Source of the DNA: Lineus longissimus
Taxonomy: Eukaryota > Nemertea > Pilidiophora > Heteronemertea > Lineidae
Direction: 5' to 3'
NCBI RefSeq assembly: GCF_910592395.1
Contig: NC_088312.1
Span: 5,456,001-5,520,000, forward strand
DNA length: 64,000 nucleotides
Below the pieces are notes generated by a model. That model saw only the letters and a program-made list of their open reading frames with translations, did not search any database and was not told where the DNA came from. Below are positions 1 to 12,242 of this stretch, in pieces; the first letter of the stretch is position 1, and every line of letters begins with the position of its first letter. The translations under genes and the position numbers were made by a program.

Positions 1-363
1 TATTGTCTATGAGTCAAAATGGGGATGACAGGGTCAGTTTGTGACTAAGAAAGTCGCTCTTCTCTGCTCCCTTGAACCAAAATTACTTTTTAGCTGATTC
101 AATGAGCCATTGTTTGCATTACAACGGTGAGTCACAATTTGAAGAGCACGAATTTGGTCACTGTCGCACACCTCATGACGATGTCAGGTATACTCATGTT
201 GATGAGTCTCCATCCTATCGGTCACCAAATTAAATCTTCCCATTGAGGTATATGTAATAGGATACCAAATAGTTTTAGAGTGCATGTGCGTACCACGACC
301 CTATTACACATATTGGCTAGTGTTCGCCATGGTCTACCCAATCCACACACAAAGCCTATTCAC

Positions 364-650
364 GACTCCAACGCCTTGGTGTTGAAAGTCCATCATCTAC
401 TTTAAGTATGATTCCATCGCCTTTGTGTTGAAAGTCCATAATCTACGTGTACTTCAGCATGATTACTACGCCTTTGTGTTGAAAGTCCATCATCTACGTC
501 AGTATGATCCCATCGCCTTTGCGTTGAAAGACCATAATCTACCTGTACTTCAGCATGACTCTAACGCCTTTATGTTTAACGTCCTTCATCTCCATGTACT
601 TTACCTTAGTATGACTCTAACGCCTTTGTATTGAAAGTGGATCGTCTTCA
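364..650. repeat. Short minisatellite, alternating ~46/51-bp units
   Basis: Six diverged copies of a block containing GCCTTTGTGTTGAAAGTCCA start near 373, 419, 470, 516, 566 and 620, so spacing alternates between about 46 and 50 bases, suggesting a ~97-bp dimer. Copies at the right end are the most degraded. The two short open frames across it are by-products of the repeat. Confidence 0.8.
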
Positions 651-2396
651 ATGGCTATGTGTGACGTCCTCATCTATCATCATGCGCTATGAGCTTTGCA
701 GGTACATGTACAGCATTTTCGTGTCAGGTGTTCGTTCATCCCTTTGCCAAGGTCAAACCAATCAAACCAACAACCCAATCATACATATCTCTTCCGTCAC
801 CGTCGTGTTTATATGTGAAATTGTTGTTGACAATACAACCACCGCGACGGTTTACCGTCCAGGTCATCGAGTGCGAGTCCTCAGCGGTACATGTTGCTCA
901 TACTGATGGAGTTCTGATAGTCGTATATACCGTGATCACAGCCCTTCTGGCGCCTTGGTCGGTTCTGCCTCGCGGGGAAAAAATCGATTATCACAATACC
1001 CATACATTCAGCGTTACCGAAAGTGCTCTGAAGAGAATTATACAAGGATATCAAAATGTGATCAAGATAATTCAAATCTCCACCAAATTTTCCCTTTGAT
1101 TATAGACACGTTTGATCAATAGTCTTGGAATTGTTCCACTCCTGGTATTTCATCGTATCACATTGTAACATAGTAGTTTCAATACCATAAGAAAATCTCC
1201 ATGTGGATCCACCATGAGCTCTAGTTGAAAATACAGAAATAGGAAAATTACAAGACAAAGCCATTTCCTGCATGAAATTGACATCAATTTATAATTTTAT
1301 CACTGACATATTCAACCGATATCACATTGATATCCACACCTTTGAGGTTCAATATTAAATCCTGCAAAATCTTTCACACTGAGTATATCTCCTTGCTGCC
1401 ATTGTACCTGCGAGAATCACGACGTGCCTGGTAAGTTAGTACATGTATATCTCCTATTGTTTTTACGGATACATTATGGCCTCGAGTTGAGGTAATTACA
1501 GAAATCAGCCACATGTTTCTTGAAATTAACGTAGTGCCATTACTGACATCATTCACCGATACCACATTGATATAAACATCTGTTTGTCTGGGAATTAACG
1601 ATGCCCCTGCGGATATGTGGCCTTGGACACATGATTGAGTGCTTTGCACCCTTGGTGAATGTACTAAGATGTATCTATCATCCTCTAAATGACATCAAAT
1701 TTGTGCGGCCCTGCAGGAAAGGAAGTTAATTGCTCGGCTTCAGCAGTCTTCCCCACCCTTTTGACACCCTCCATGCAGTGTTCATTGCTGTCTTTATATC
1801 TGCCTATAAAGGTCGAGTCCACTTGGAGGCTAAAGTATGTAATAAATGTATGCAATTGATATCAATTCCACCTCTACCAGTGATAGGAACAGTATTCTTG
1901 GAAGCGCTTACGAGAGTCTTCCGTCATCAAGTCACAGTGATGATGACGTTCGGTTAGTATCGGCACAATAAATATATGTAATCTAAGGAATGAAATCTAT
2001 TGTCTCTTAAAAAATACTTCTGAAGATATTCAATACTCGGAATTCTGTTCTTATCTATTACAAATCGCGAGCATGTTGGTATTTTTTCAGTTTACTTTGT
2101 CATATCACCTTAGGTCCCAAAAGGAAGAACGATACGATTTGTTTCAAACATATCTGAAATTGACCATGCTATTGCGCTTGGATTGTATGCAGTGGATCTT
2201 CAAGGTACCCTCTAGCAAACTGCTTGTCCAAAGTACCAAGTAAGGCTGCAGAACCCTCTTGCAAACTGCTGGCATAAACCCTCTGACAAACAGGTTACAA
2301 GTGAGGCTGCTGAAGTTAGGAGCACGGCCACACCTTCGCGTATAGCACAACGAATGATTCTGTGCCTAATATAAATAGCACAACACATCCAGATGT

Positions 2397-2765
2397 TTCT
2401 TCTGTCCTCCTGAAAAGCAACTGATGATATTGTATTTTGTTAAGACAATGTTAATATTGATCTTTCCGTGTCCTCATGAGCTGCATGAAGACGAGGATGA
2501 GGCATGTTACATGTCATCACCAATCACTCTGGACACCACTCTCTTTAAGATTCATTTGCTGATACCCTAACAGGTAAAACATATCCAAATTTTCCTTCAT
2601 TTCCCCTGAAAAGCAACTGTTGCCATTGTTGACCTTGTTTGTGGTTAACACAAGGTTAATATCGATCTCCTCGTGTCCTCAGAAACTGCATGAGGACAAG
2701 GGAGAGGCATGCTGTGTCATCACCAATCACATCGGGCACCACTCCCTTTTAACTCATTCCATGCC
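2397..2765. repeat. Diverged tandem duplication, ~200-bp unit
   Basis: Two blocks, about 2397-2560 and 2595-2765, share the same order of words: CCTGAAAAGCAACTG, a GTTAA..AATAT.GATCT stretch, GTGTCCTCA, GCATGA.GAC, then a GTCATCACCAATCAC segment and CACCACTC. They are old, with many substitutions and small indels. No coding sense is seen. Confidence 0.7.
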
Positions 2766-2849
2766 AACATGCGCCCTAATGACTCATTTAATACGATCTC
2801 AGGTTTAATAACAGAATGTGATCAACACTCCCCGTTAACCCTGCGATAG

Positions 2850-3210
2850 CGTTGCCCTTCTTCCTTTGCTCGTGCGGGCTTTTCAACGGAAACTGGTTAA
2901 GTGCGAACGCTTGGTCTTTTTTCAGGGAAACGGCATGGTGAGGTGAGATAGCTTGAAAGTTTGGTCTTTTCAAAGGAGACTTTTTAATTGGTCTCAGTCT
3001 CCCTTGAAAAGACCTAAATTTCGCAATTGGCCATGCAGTGTCTTTTGAAAACCTAGGTAATCTCTTGGTCTCCGTGGTCGTTTAAGGGGAAACTGGATAA
3101 GTGCGATGGCTTGATCTTTTTAAGGGAACCTGTTTGGTCTTTTCAAGGGAAACTGAGACCAAGCTATTGCACTTAAGCAGTCACCCTTGAGAAGTCCAGA
3201 CTATCACACT
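2850..3210. repeat. Fold-back repeat cluster around GGTCTTTTCAAGGGAAACTG
   Basis: A word close to TTGGTCTTTTCAAGGGAAAC recurs near 2910, 2963, 3115 and 3135, and occurs inverted at 2996-3014. The arms 2963-2981 and 2996-3014 are 19 bp each with one mismatch and a 14-base loop, so they can fold into a hairpin. It is probably a decayed non-autonomous element or internal tandem duplication; no terminal structure can be defined. Confidence 0.6.
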
Positions 3211-4662
3211 TGGCCAAGGCCGGCAATTACTAAGATTCTGCACTCTTGATTCATATACATGTACTTCTCTTTTTCGATGCTCCCTTCAAGAAGGCATCTC
3301 TTGACTTGCCACGTGTAATCTATAGGCATTGCTTACCCTTACAGACAATACTGGTTGCCTCTTGGAGATATTATGTCTTCCAGCGTTCCCTAGCAACAGT
3401 CGACAATAAAAGCCCTCTTGTAGGGTTGGAGACGAGTATAGAAAAATGAAATGTAAACAGGGATGGTTTCCGTGGTTTCCCCTGAGGCACCAAGCCAAGG
3501 TTGTGACTAATGCACACAAGGTTATCAGATTATTGCTGTCTTGTCCTCCCCTGGGAGCTTGTTCTCTCCTCGACATCAGTAATAATGAGTTTGAGCAGAA
3601 TATGAGGAGGAATTTTGTAAAAGGGAAAATACTTTTGTTGCCCTCCCCCTTCTGGCCAAGACACTTGCATGCTCTAGAGTAGGCCACAAAATAGTTACTA
3701 TCCGAAAAATCTTGTCCGGGCTACTGCTCTATACCAGCTGATATCAGTACAGCGAACTGTGTGACCTTGACTAATGCTCATCCTCCCCCGCAGATGCACC
3801 CGGATCACAGTTAATCATTCCCGGTGCAATGGTACGATATAAGTGCAAGAATCACCCATTACCGACGCTAGAAGAGATAATCATTTTGAAATATTGCGAC
3901 CCGGAAGTCATAGTACTTTAGATACTGTATTGCGCATGTGCCTTGATGGGAAAAGTACCCGTCTGTAACCATGGTTTCTCTATATATCCTGTAAAGATCG
4001 TACATGTACTTCACCATTTCTATAAATCCTGCAATAAATGTGGTCGTTATGACCCTGATTGTATGGCAAGCGGCTTGATTTCTCGGCTGTCCTTGCATGC
4101 TTCATCAACGACCCTCATTAAGTACGATGTGCTTGAAATGCACGTCTCAACAGTTCTTTATACATGCTTGTTGTTCAGGTTCTTAACGAATCATGCAACT
4201 TGAAGAGTATGCTGCATCGTAATGTTTTGTGGGTATACGAAGCCAGGTTCAGGTTCTTTGCATTGCCTAAGTGATTGTGTCATTATTATTGCCCGTTTAT
4301 ACTTTCTTCCACTAACCATGCTGCCCAGTTTTTGAGATGCCCGAAAGGCAACAAATGCCTGTCGATCCTTCCAAACTTTAATTTCTTCAGGACGCCATAA
4401 ATGGCTAGCTCGTCACCTCTGCCAGCCTGTTTGAACTGAACCTCCAGTACTCAGTCAGTATCCGAACCAAAAGTATCCCCTCCTCCCATTCTCTGTGGAT
4501 TTTTTTACAGGACTGGTGTAGATCACTTGGTGTGGGAACACTATACAGCCAACATCCAGCCTTCCCAAGTGAGGTTTCCATGTGTACCCCTCTCAATCAA
4601 GCAGGCTTCCTTCGTTAAACATTTGACATCATTCTTTACGATTCTTACCATCTATCTTTCAG

Positions 4663-4888
4663 GTGTTACAACTGCGGGGAGTACAGTAATCATTTAGCAG
4701 CCAAATGTCCCAAGGGCCCGTTGCCAAAGAGCTGCTACCAATGCCATGGGTCTGACCATCTCATAAAAGACTGTCCTAAACGAGAGCAAAAAATTACGGG
4801 TAAAGACAAAGGTAACGGTGATGGTTCTGACCCGCACTCGTCGAGCTCAGGGAACGCCGGAAGAAGCAACGGGGAACAGGGAACATAG
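4663..4888 (+). CDS. lin-28: lin-28 homologue, terminal coding exon (two CCHC zinc knuckles)
   Basis: Partial gene. A pyrimidine tract and AG at 4661-4662 open this exon; base 4663 completes a codon from the previous exon (an Arg fits), then 74 codons run to TAG at 4886-4888. Knuckle 1 is C-x2-C-x5-H-x4-C beginning CYNCGEYSNH, knuckle 2 is C-x2-C-x4-H-x4-C beginning CYQCHGSDH, and eight residues separate them, the linker length of LIN28. A short basic, then Gly/Ser-rich tail follows. Lin-28 proteins bind let-7 precursors through these knuckles (GGAG-type motifs) and a cold-shock domain, blocking let-7 maturation and controlling developmental timing. The cold-shock exons are not in the window. 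Other two-knuckle proteins (CNBP, retroviral nucleocapsid) have Gly-rich knuckles that these lack. Identity is from recalled family features, not a search. Confidence 0.85.
4846..4853 (+). promoter_or_regulatory. lin-4/miR-125 8-mer seed match inside the lin-28 coding exon
   Basis: CTCAGGGA is the 8-mer complement of the lin-4/miR-125 seed with the terminal A. It lies in the coding sequence 33 bases before the stop codon, rather than in the 3' UTR where lin-4 acts on nematode lin-28. No further 3' pairing is evident, so function is uncertain. Confidence 0.3.
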
Positions 4889-5428
4889 CAACCAAAGGCA
4901 CGAGATTCGCGCAATGACAACAACATCATGGCTGGATTTAACGACATAGTTACTTAATCACGTGCGGGACAACACGTGGGCCTCTCAAGTGTTTCGGACA
5001 CGACTCGTTCATGTGAGCGCTCACATGATTGTCAACTGACCGACTCCTAATGATAGATCTCAAGACAAAGGGTCCACAATCTTGAAAGCATGTTTGGCCT
5101 CCCGCAACTGTGCCCTGGAGTTACTAGTATTCCTTTGGTGCATGTTGGTGCGGGACGTCTGGCGTTGGAACAATCAAGCACCCCTTGCTGCCTTCAGGAA
5201 CGTTTTGGGACTGTACGTCATGTTCTTGGTGCAAATATCACTAACAGAACCTTTTCCTTGGGTTACAAGTATTTCAAATCATAGTCTTGTTATTTATGGC
5301 GGCCCGCTATCATGTGTTTTGTTGACGTTTCGTCACACGTATTTGTGTCACGTTTTATTTGGCCAAACACTTTGTTGTGGAGCATGACGACCGTTTTTCG
5401 CCCTACGGACTACTCGGCATTAATTGCC

Positions 5429-5434
5429 AATAAA
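5429..5434 (+). terminator. Candidate lin-28 polyadenylation signal AATAAA
   Basis: First canonical AATAAA after the lin-28 stop, 540 bases downstream. If it were the only site used, the let-7-complementary element at 6018 would lie outside the transcript; lin-28 3' UTRs in other animals are often long, so a distal site is possible. Confidence 0.3.
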
Positions 5435-6017
5435 GGTCTCGTGGTCTCCAACAGGGTATGGTGGCCCCCTTGATTATACAGTTCGAGTTTTGGTTGTGAC
5501 ATTGACCTTATACTACATGATATTCATACGAAGATGAAGGAAAATAGCACAAGACATTTGCTCAGTCACAGTAGAGTAACGATAGATTTATGCCGGATTT
5601 ATGGACGGATTGCTCATGCCTCAATGTGACTTAGGACAGCAAGTCACGGAGAAGAGAGGTGGGAGGGTTGCTGACTCAAGAAAATGGTTAAGTTAAATGC
5701 GTTTAGTAGTTGCTTAGATAGTAGTAGAGCTTTAATTGAGGGGTGCTTAATGTAAAACCGGGAGTTGGCGGTTTAGAACACATTTTGGAGATTGTGGGGG
5801 TCAGTCGATTGCAAATTTATCTATTGGTTGGGGGGAAAATTAGGTTTACGTTTTCGTCTCCTGCATGTATTTGGATATTGTTGGAGTCACGGTGTAAAGT
5901 AGAAGGATGACAGCAACCCTTCAGCTTCTCTGTAAGATACCACTCCACCCACAGAGATGAGTGCATTGCATGTGATGTGCACATGTATGTTGTATATCTT
6001 CCTCTAGATCTGCCACC

Positions 6018-6038
6018 AACTGTACACGATCTACCTCA
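6018..6038 (+). promoter_or_regulatory. let-7-complementary element downstream of lin-28
   Basis: CTACCTCA (6031-6038) is a full 8-mer let-7 seed site. Nine bases at 6018-6026, AACTGTACA, also pair with the 3' end of let-7 (eight Watson-Crick pairs plus one G:U), leaving a four-base central bulge. This is the classic imperfect let-7 target shape. It lies 1.13 kb past the lin-28 stop on the same strand, and lin-28 is a known let-7 target in worms and vertebrates. That the lin-28 transcript reaches this far is inference. Confidence 0.55.
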
Positions 6039-9000
6039 AAAAGTAAAAATGTGTAGGTTGTTTCTCTGGCCGACATTTTGCGGTTTTGAATAGTTGTTCA
6101 GTCATCCGTCGCCATTTTTAATTTGGGACCCCGGGATTTCGTCCTGGAAACCACTTGTGTACAAACGACCAGTGCAATATGTATACCTCCTGGAAGCAGA
6201 GTCCATTTGCCATACACTTTTGTTATGCAGGGTAGTCTTAAGAAATTCGGGCACGTTATGCAATCGGCTATACACCACTGGCATTAAAAGGTGCACCTGT
6301 CCGCCCTATACAACAAAAGATTTGGCCATTGGAATGTTCTCTCTGTCGGTATGGATTGTAGCTGCTTATGATGCGCCTGTGCACCGTGGTAAGGTTCCGT
6401 AATGGGAGCCCATGCAGCAATGCGAGAATGCCTCATCAGGTTTAACACTTCCTGGGAAGAATTTATTATTTCAGATTCATATTCAACAATTTTCCTTTTG
6501 AAAAAATGGCGGTGGCTCGTTTGACCTGCTATTTCATCGCGCCATCTGTAGGTGAAGGAACCAAGCTATAAGATTTGATGTTGTCCGCTGCGTCTCTCGC
6601 CATACTTGCATGTTATGGTGCAATGCTGATCTGCCTTTGTGTAAACTAAGAGTAACCCTTTACGTTGGATACTCTAAGGTGTAAAATTGGTAACCTACTC
6701 CGTCACGAAACTTGATGGCAAGAATTTTTTGTCTGGTTTCCACTGCAAATCCGAAAGTGTCATCACTGGATGGGTCATTCATCCGTGACTTCCTAACTCC
6801 ACTTCGGGGTGGTTAAATGTTGCATTCGCTGCAGTGAAAACCAGGAAGTGCATGATTGAAAGGCGGCACTATGGTCATGCTCCGTTTCGTTAATCTGACG
6901 TCACCTTCATCTCGTCAGCTGCATTATCTTAAAGTAAACCTTTTGGAGTCGGCAGCCTACGTTTGGAGTAGCTTTATGCTTGTAATTAGGGGCAAATATT
7001 TCATTCAACTGGAATAGTTCATTATTTAGGCGTTTCTATTGTGGTCTTGGTGCAAATATGTCACCCAGGAACTGTCGTGATTTCGTCAGGGTGTTGATTG
7101 ACCTTTGTTTAGCCAATTTCTCCGATGGGAAAAAATCTAGAGTTAAACCTTACAACAAATTTTCTTACAACATCTTATGTTTCCATCATCGTAATCATTC
7201 CTCATTCCTGCTAGGCGTGTGGAAATGGAAAATTGAATCTCAACGGCAAATTGAATCTTCTCCATTGAACTTTGGTTGTTCTGCCTGAAAGCATGGACTG
7301 AAGGTCAAGTGTTGTCCACCCCAAAGGAAGCTTCTTATGTGGATGTGGTATGGTGTCATATGACCATTGAGGGAAATAGCACGGCTCCCTATTTGACACG
7401 ATCTGCATGTTGAGTGTTTTTAATATACACCTTGAATCAATAATTTGAATATTTTGGCATCTTTACAAAGAAAATATCAACTCTGTCGGATCTTGATCCT
7501 TCCTGGAGCTAGTCATTTGGGAGGAAAAATTCCAAACGACTCTTCCAAAGAATGTTACTAGTATGTAAATAGAAATTGAGGAGAGTTCACCTCAGCCTTA
7601 TCATCTTAGCTTTTTGCGTCTTTTCAAAAATAACGCGGGCAAATTTGGTGCTTTTGAATTTGCTGTCTCAAAATGTACATAACATCCATGGCAGTGGCGG
7701 TATTATTCTCTGCAGGTTTTCTGGTGCTTGACAAAAGTTGTTGCCAATATTTGGTGGCGACTGGCGTGATACATCGGAAGGTCTGCACACGCCTGGCATG
7801 GTATGGCGAAAACTAAGTTTCTCCAACTTTTCATGTGTGCTGCTCTGTTCAGACAAGTTTCTATCCATGGGTTCTTGAAGCTAAATTGCATGATTGATTA
7901 CATCTCATATTACTGAGTATATAAATTTTGATAACACCATTCTGTTGTCATAATACCGGAAGCATTATTCCATAATGCCATTCCTCTTACGTTGATTGGA
8001 TTTTCACTTTTAACATAAAATTACTGAATGTTATACTCTCGATCCCTCAAAGGTTAAGCTTGCCAAATTTGTTTTCGACTTTGGGGTCTACTTCTCGGTC
8101 AACCCAGGTGACCATTGGTTGCAATATCATAACCGCTAAAACCAGAATAGGGCATTTTGAAATTTCTATAAAATCATTGACTGAGGCAAAGCTTTTAGAA
8201 TCGCAATGACATCACTAGCGTCCAAACTTGTGTCAATTCCCTTTCGGAAGTGAAACTTATTGTAGTTTTATCCTAGTTTATATCAAATCGCTTAGTAAAG
8301 TAAACAAGCGTCTGATAATTCAACATATGTATTGTACAAATTGGAGTTCACACATGGATTAGTCTGGAGAAACAGTGAAAAGGAGTCATCACATGTTAGC
8401 AAATGATCTCAATATTAAATAACAATTCGAGCTCGGAGAGGCTCCTTGTTGAAAGTGCACCACAATATCCACTGGTTTGAAAAAAAATTAGAAAAAATAG
8501 GATTTTATTCTGAGCAAAAAAAATATACAAGTACAGCATGTCATGTGTCATCCATTCGTCAAGACTGATCAACGAAAATAAATCGTTATCACTCGATGCC
8601 TTTGTTATGGATTGCATTATAGATGACATGTATTCATAATGCCGATCCAGTACAAAGCAAGTGGCAGAATTGAAAAGGGATTCCAGTCTTCCATAAATGG
8701 GTGAAGCATTTTTTGGACATGCTGTCAAGTAATCTTTGATATTTTTACGATTTAGCTGGGGTAAGCTCTTCACAAGTCGCACAAAGCTCTTTCTCTGTTT
8801 AACAAACACTATCTCCCATGTTTGGTGAATTAGGTTTTGATACAGTTTTATATTCCACTGACATTAATATGGTACATGTTTTACTTTGTTTGTTAATTGA
8901 AATCTATACATATAATCATAGTCTAGATAATGTTTTGATAATCATTTCACCTGAAAGGTATATAATCTTATCGAGCTTGTTATACAGAAAGAATGCGACA

Positions 9001-11240
9001 GTCTGATGCAAAGAGGGTGTGCAATTTACACTAAACATCATAAAGAAGGTATGTTTCGTAATCCTTCAAACAACACCATAGTCTCCTACCATGACATATC
9101 AATCTTAAGATGAACTTGCTCGAGTCTGGTGTCTCTACAATAAAACATAATTAGCCACCATTATAAATGGAGCCTTCTCTAGTTTTGTCTTAAGGTTTGA
9201 TACTTTAAGGTGTGACATCCATTGCTTTGATATCTTAAAGACCCTCCTGAATTCCAATCGTAGTTTCATTACTTCTACAAGAGGATTTAGAACCTGCCTC
9301 TTTTTACTACTCCTGGTGTAAATGCAGCATTCATGGCCATACATCAACTCCATGAAACATCTTGTCAGATACTATAGTTCAGGAAGCTATCGCAAAGGAG
9401 AGCGTTGTTATTGGCCGCCATTTTGACGGACTAGGAAAACAAATGTTAGTAAAGCAGCCGCTGCCAGATTCAGAATGGGGGCCAATGTCGATGTTCTCCT
9501 TAGCTTTGAGAACCAACAAGATAATCGTACCGGAAGTGACGCCCCTCCATACAACATCATTTTTATATTCATGCTTGAAAAGCACAATATGCTTATGAAG
9601 CATATCAATAAATGTTCTTTTGTTTAATGTTCAAGTTTGCCTTATGAACATAAAATGTTTTAAAATCATGAGAGAGGGCCTTTGAATGTGTTGCAAAAAA
9701 GAACTAAATGGTCAGTGATTGGTACCCAGACGTAAAGGAATGAGTATGTAGGAAGTCAGCTTTAGGCTAATTAGTTTACAATCCGTAATGTACACCATGT
9801 AATGTACATGTAATGGTGTTCCCGTATGCACACCATAATGTACATATACGGCGGCATGTCGATCGTTAAGTATAATTTTAAATAGTAATTTACGGTATCT
9901 TGAAAATGGATGATTCCAAAGATTTTTGAAAGGGTTCTGTGAAGACAGACATGGGTAGTCTACCATATCTATATTTCACCAATGATAAAACTGTCGGACT
10001 CGGAGACTTAGAGCATGAACCCTCTACGCACAGCTGTCCTTTTCTGAACAATTAACAACTAACAAGAACAATTAATTCAAATGGTGTTGTAACATACCAT
10101 ACCCAAACTTATTTACTGGTGTTCGCCTACTAAATTAAACAGTGTATTGTATTTACTCGACTATTTTGTATTGTAATGATAAGAATAGTTATATTTTTAA
10201 TCCACGGTTAAACCATGAATCTAATGTAACTGTATGCAACTAGATTCATGTTCATAGGCCCTCATCTTGACCAATCGTCGAGCTCATTATACCACTACCA
10301 CTAAACTGTTGATAGTTTAGGATGGTAAAAATATCACTTCTGTGCACAGGAGTATATAAAGCTGATCGAATGTACAGGAGGATGAACAGTGGTTCGATAC
10401 ATAAACGCGCACTGTTGCAGTGCCTGTCAAAGCACATGCACATGACCGACAGAGTGATTGGCATGCACTGCGCGTACATGTATGTGGAATGTTCATGACA
10501 TTCGAACGGCTTGACATACCCGCGTAATTCTCTGTGCATTAATTAAGGTTTAACGTTCCAGCATGCATATAAACGACACCAAAACGGGAAGTAGCAAAAG
10601 CATCATGGGAAAGAATGGAAATGTCAGACACGTGATATATGTGTGTGCAATCACCTCGGTCTTCGTTCTCAACTCCATTTGGCTGAAATCTGTTGTACAT
10701 TGCAGTATACTGCATTGTTGCTGTTGACTGCGCTCTATGAGACAATCTACACATAATCGCAGCCAGTCCGGACGGGTTGCATTGGTTGACACGGACGTGT
10801 GCGTGCACATTTAGAGTACCGTATTTGTCAAACTTTGCACCTAAAATACGTCATGGGTTTTTTTCTGCTCGCTATAGAATTAAGCTTATAGCTTTCAGAT
10901 CTTTTCTGTGATTTGCAATTGTGTGAAAATAGACAAAAGCAACGTATTGCCAAATCGGCTGTCGAACTTCAAGGTGTTCAGGGCCACACGTGCCACTGCG
11001 GCAGACCGGTTGCAGGTAAACCACTCCCATCAATGGAGCCTTTTAGTGCTCAGCTCTGCAATATTGTTCAGCAAAAAACGACCAGTGGCAGTAGGCCCTA
11101 CTCCTCATCAGGGTAATTCTTGGGTACTTCCCTTTCGGCGGCTACTAGCTGTTACTTTATATATATGGTTGTAATTTGATGTACAAAGGGCTTGCCTCCT
11201 TATGTAATTCAGGCTTCACTTGTTTTGTTTGATATGTGTT

Positions 11241-11320
11241 AGGTAAATCGGAACCCGGGATTGGAACCGATATCTTTGGCAAGTATTATGCCATTCTAAA
11301 TACATCATGAAGCCTTAACC
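11241..11320 (-). repeat. Possible tRNA-derived SINE fragment
   Basis: Read on the minus strand, the segment contains CGGTTCCAATCCCGG, resembling a T-arm and Pol III B box, preceded by a region that could be an anticodon arm (ATACTTGCCAAAGAT). The A box and acceptor stem are not convincing. It may be an old tRNA-derived element or chance. Confidence 0.25.
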
Positions 11321-12217
11321 GAATCCCCTCTAAACATGCATTGCTTTTCGCCTTACTTCTGTTTTTGCCCTGTATGTTAAAATGGCTGTATCGGAAACAT
11401 ATTAGACTAAACGTATTCTCTTTGTTCGCTTCGGTGTTTAAAATATTGTTATTGTAAAACATTGTATGTTCTTATAACTGTAAATTACTTGTTTCATTTA
11501 CATACTGAAATTGAAAGAAGTGTGTTTTGGCCGTTGGCAGTAAAATTAGGAAAATGTGCTTTTTCGGGGGGGGGCTCTTATTGATAACGGGATTATCAGA
11601 TGTTTTTGCTACATCCAGGTTTCATAGCATTTTACCTACCTCATATATAACCTGAACATTTTGGCAGCTGAAGGGATTTTTTTCATCTGTTGGGCAAGAG
11701 AATATCCCTGCCGGCAGACTGGGCTCAGGTGATCTGGTATTCAGTTACCCTACCCATGCACCCTCGCGCTGCAACATTGTTCATAACCCAGTGCCAATAG
11801 ATGTGTGTGGCGACGCCACTCTCAATACTAAAATTGTGGGTCAAAGGAACATTAGCCAACTGGGGAAGAGGGGGGGGGGGGGTTATTGCAGTTGACTACG
11901 CCCAAGTGGCGCAAGCATTGACACTTTTGTAATCTGCAGAGAGATGTTTAGTTCCCAATGAACATTGTTCAGTTTGCAGAAAGATGACTTAGTAAGGTCT
12001 CTGTTTGCATCCAATTCATATACGATAAATCCTTGTTCTCAAATCAAAACTACCAAATGTACAAGAAAGTTTATATTTATTCGGAACTTTCTGATTATGT
12101 CGTTTTCTCTTCGTTTGTAAATTTCTGTAAATTGTATGATATGTTACGTGTGGTTCTTTCGCTCAGTTGTGTTGCGTCATTCTAGTAGTATGAATGTCAA
12201 TTGTTGTTTAGGAGCGC

Positions 12218-12242
12218 GTGACGTCACTGCAACGTCACGTGG
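12218..12242. promoter_or_regulatory. CRE palindrome and E-box cluster
   Basis: The 10-bp palindrome GTGACGTCAC (12218-12227) contains a perfect cAMP-response element TGACGTCA. Ten bases on, AACGTCACGTGG holds a CRE half-site overlapping the E-box CACGTG. CpG-bearing words are rare in the AT-rich surroundings. It could mark a promoter or enhancer, but no transcript can be assigned. Confidence 0.3.

Larger units (their letters stand above)
1..4662. other. No exon recognised; probable lin-28 intron or upstream DNA
   Basis: I find no cold-shock-domain exon or other convincing coding segment here. Because the lin-28 exon beginning at 4663 follows a splice acceptor on the + strand, at least the right part of this stretch should be its last intron; the exons for the cold-shock domain probably lie left of the window. 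The stretch contains a minisatellite (about 364-650), diverged duplications (1120-1650 and 2397-2765) and a fold-back cluster (2850-3210). The intron reading is inference. Confidence 0.5.

Noticed and set aside
4663-4888. Zinc knuckles as a retroviral or retrotransposon nucleocapsid fragment
   Set aside because: Knuckle spacing, the eight-residue linker and the short basic tail to a stop fit lin-28; no Gag, protease or reverse-transcriptase sequence lies nearby.
8396-8809. 137-codon minus-strand open frame
   Set aside because: AT-rich, no recognisable domain, no splice sites or neighbouring exons in phase; open length is within chance for such composition.
11636-11643. Second let-7 8-mer seed match
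   Set aside because: 6.7 kb past the lin-28 stop, no extended pairing, and one such 8-mer is expected by chance in the window.
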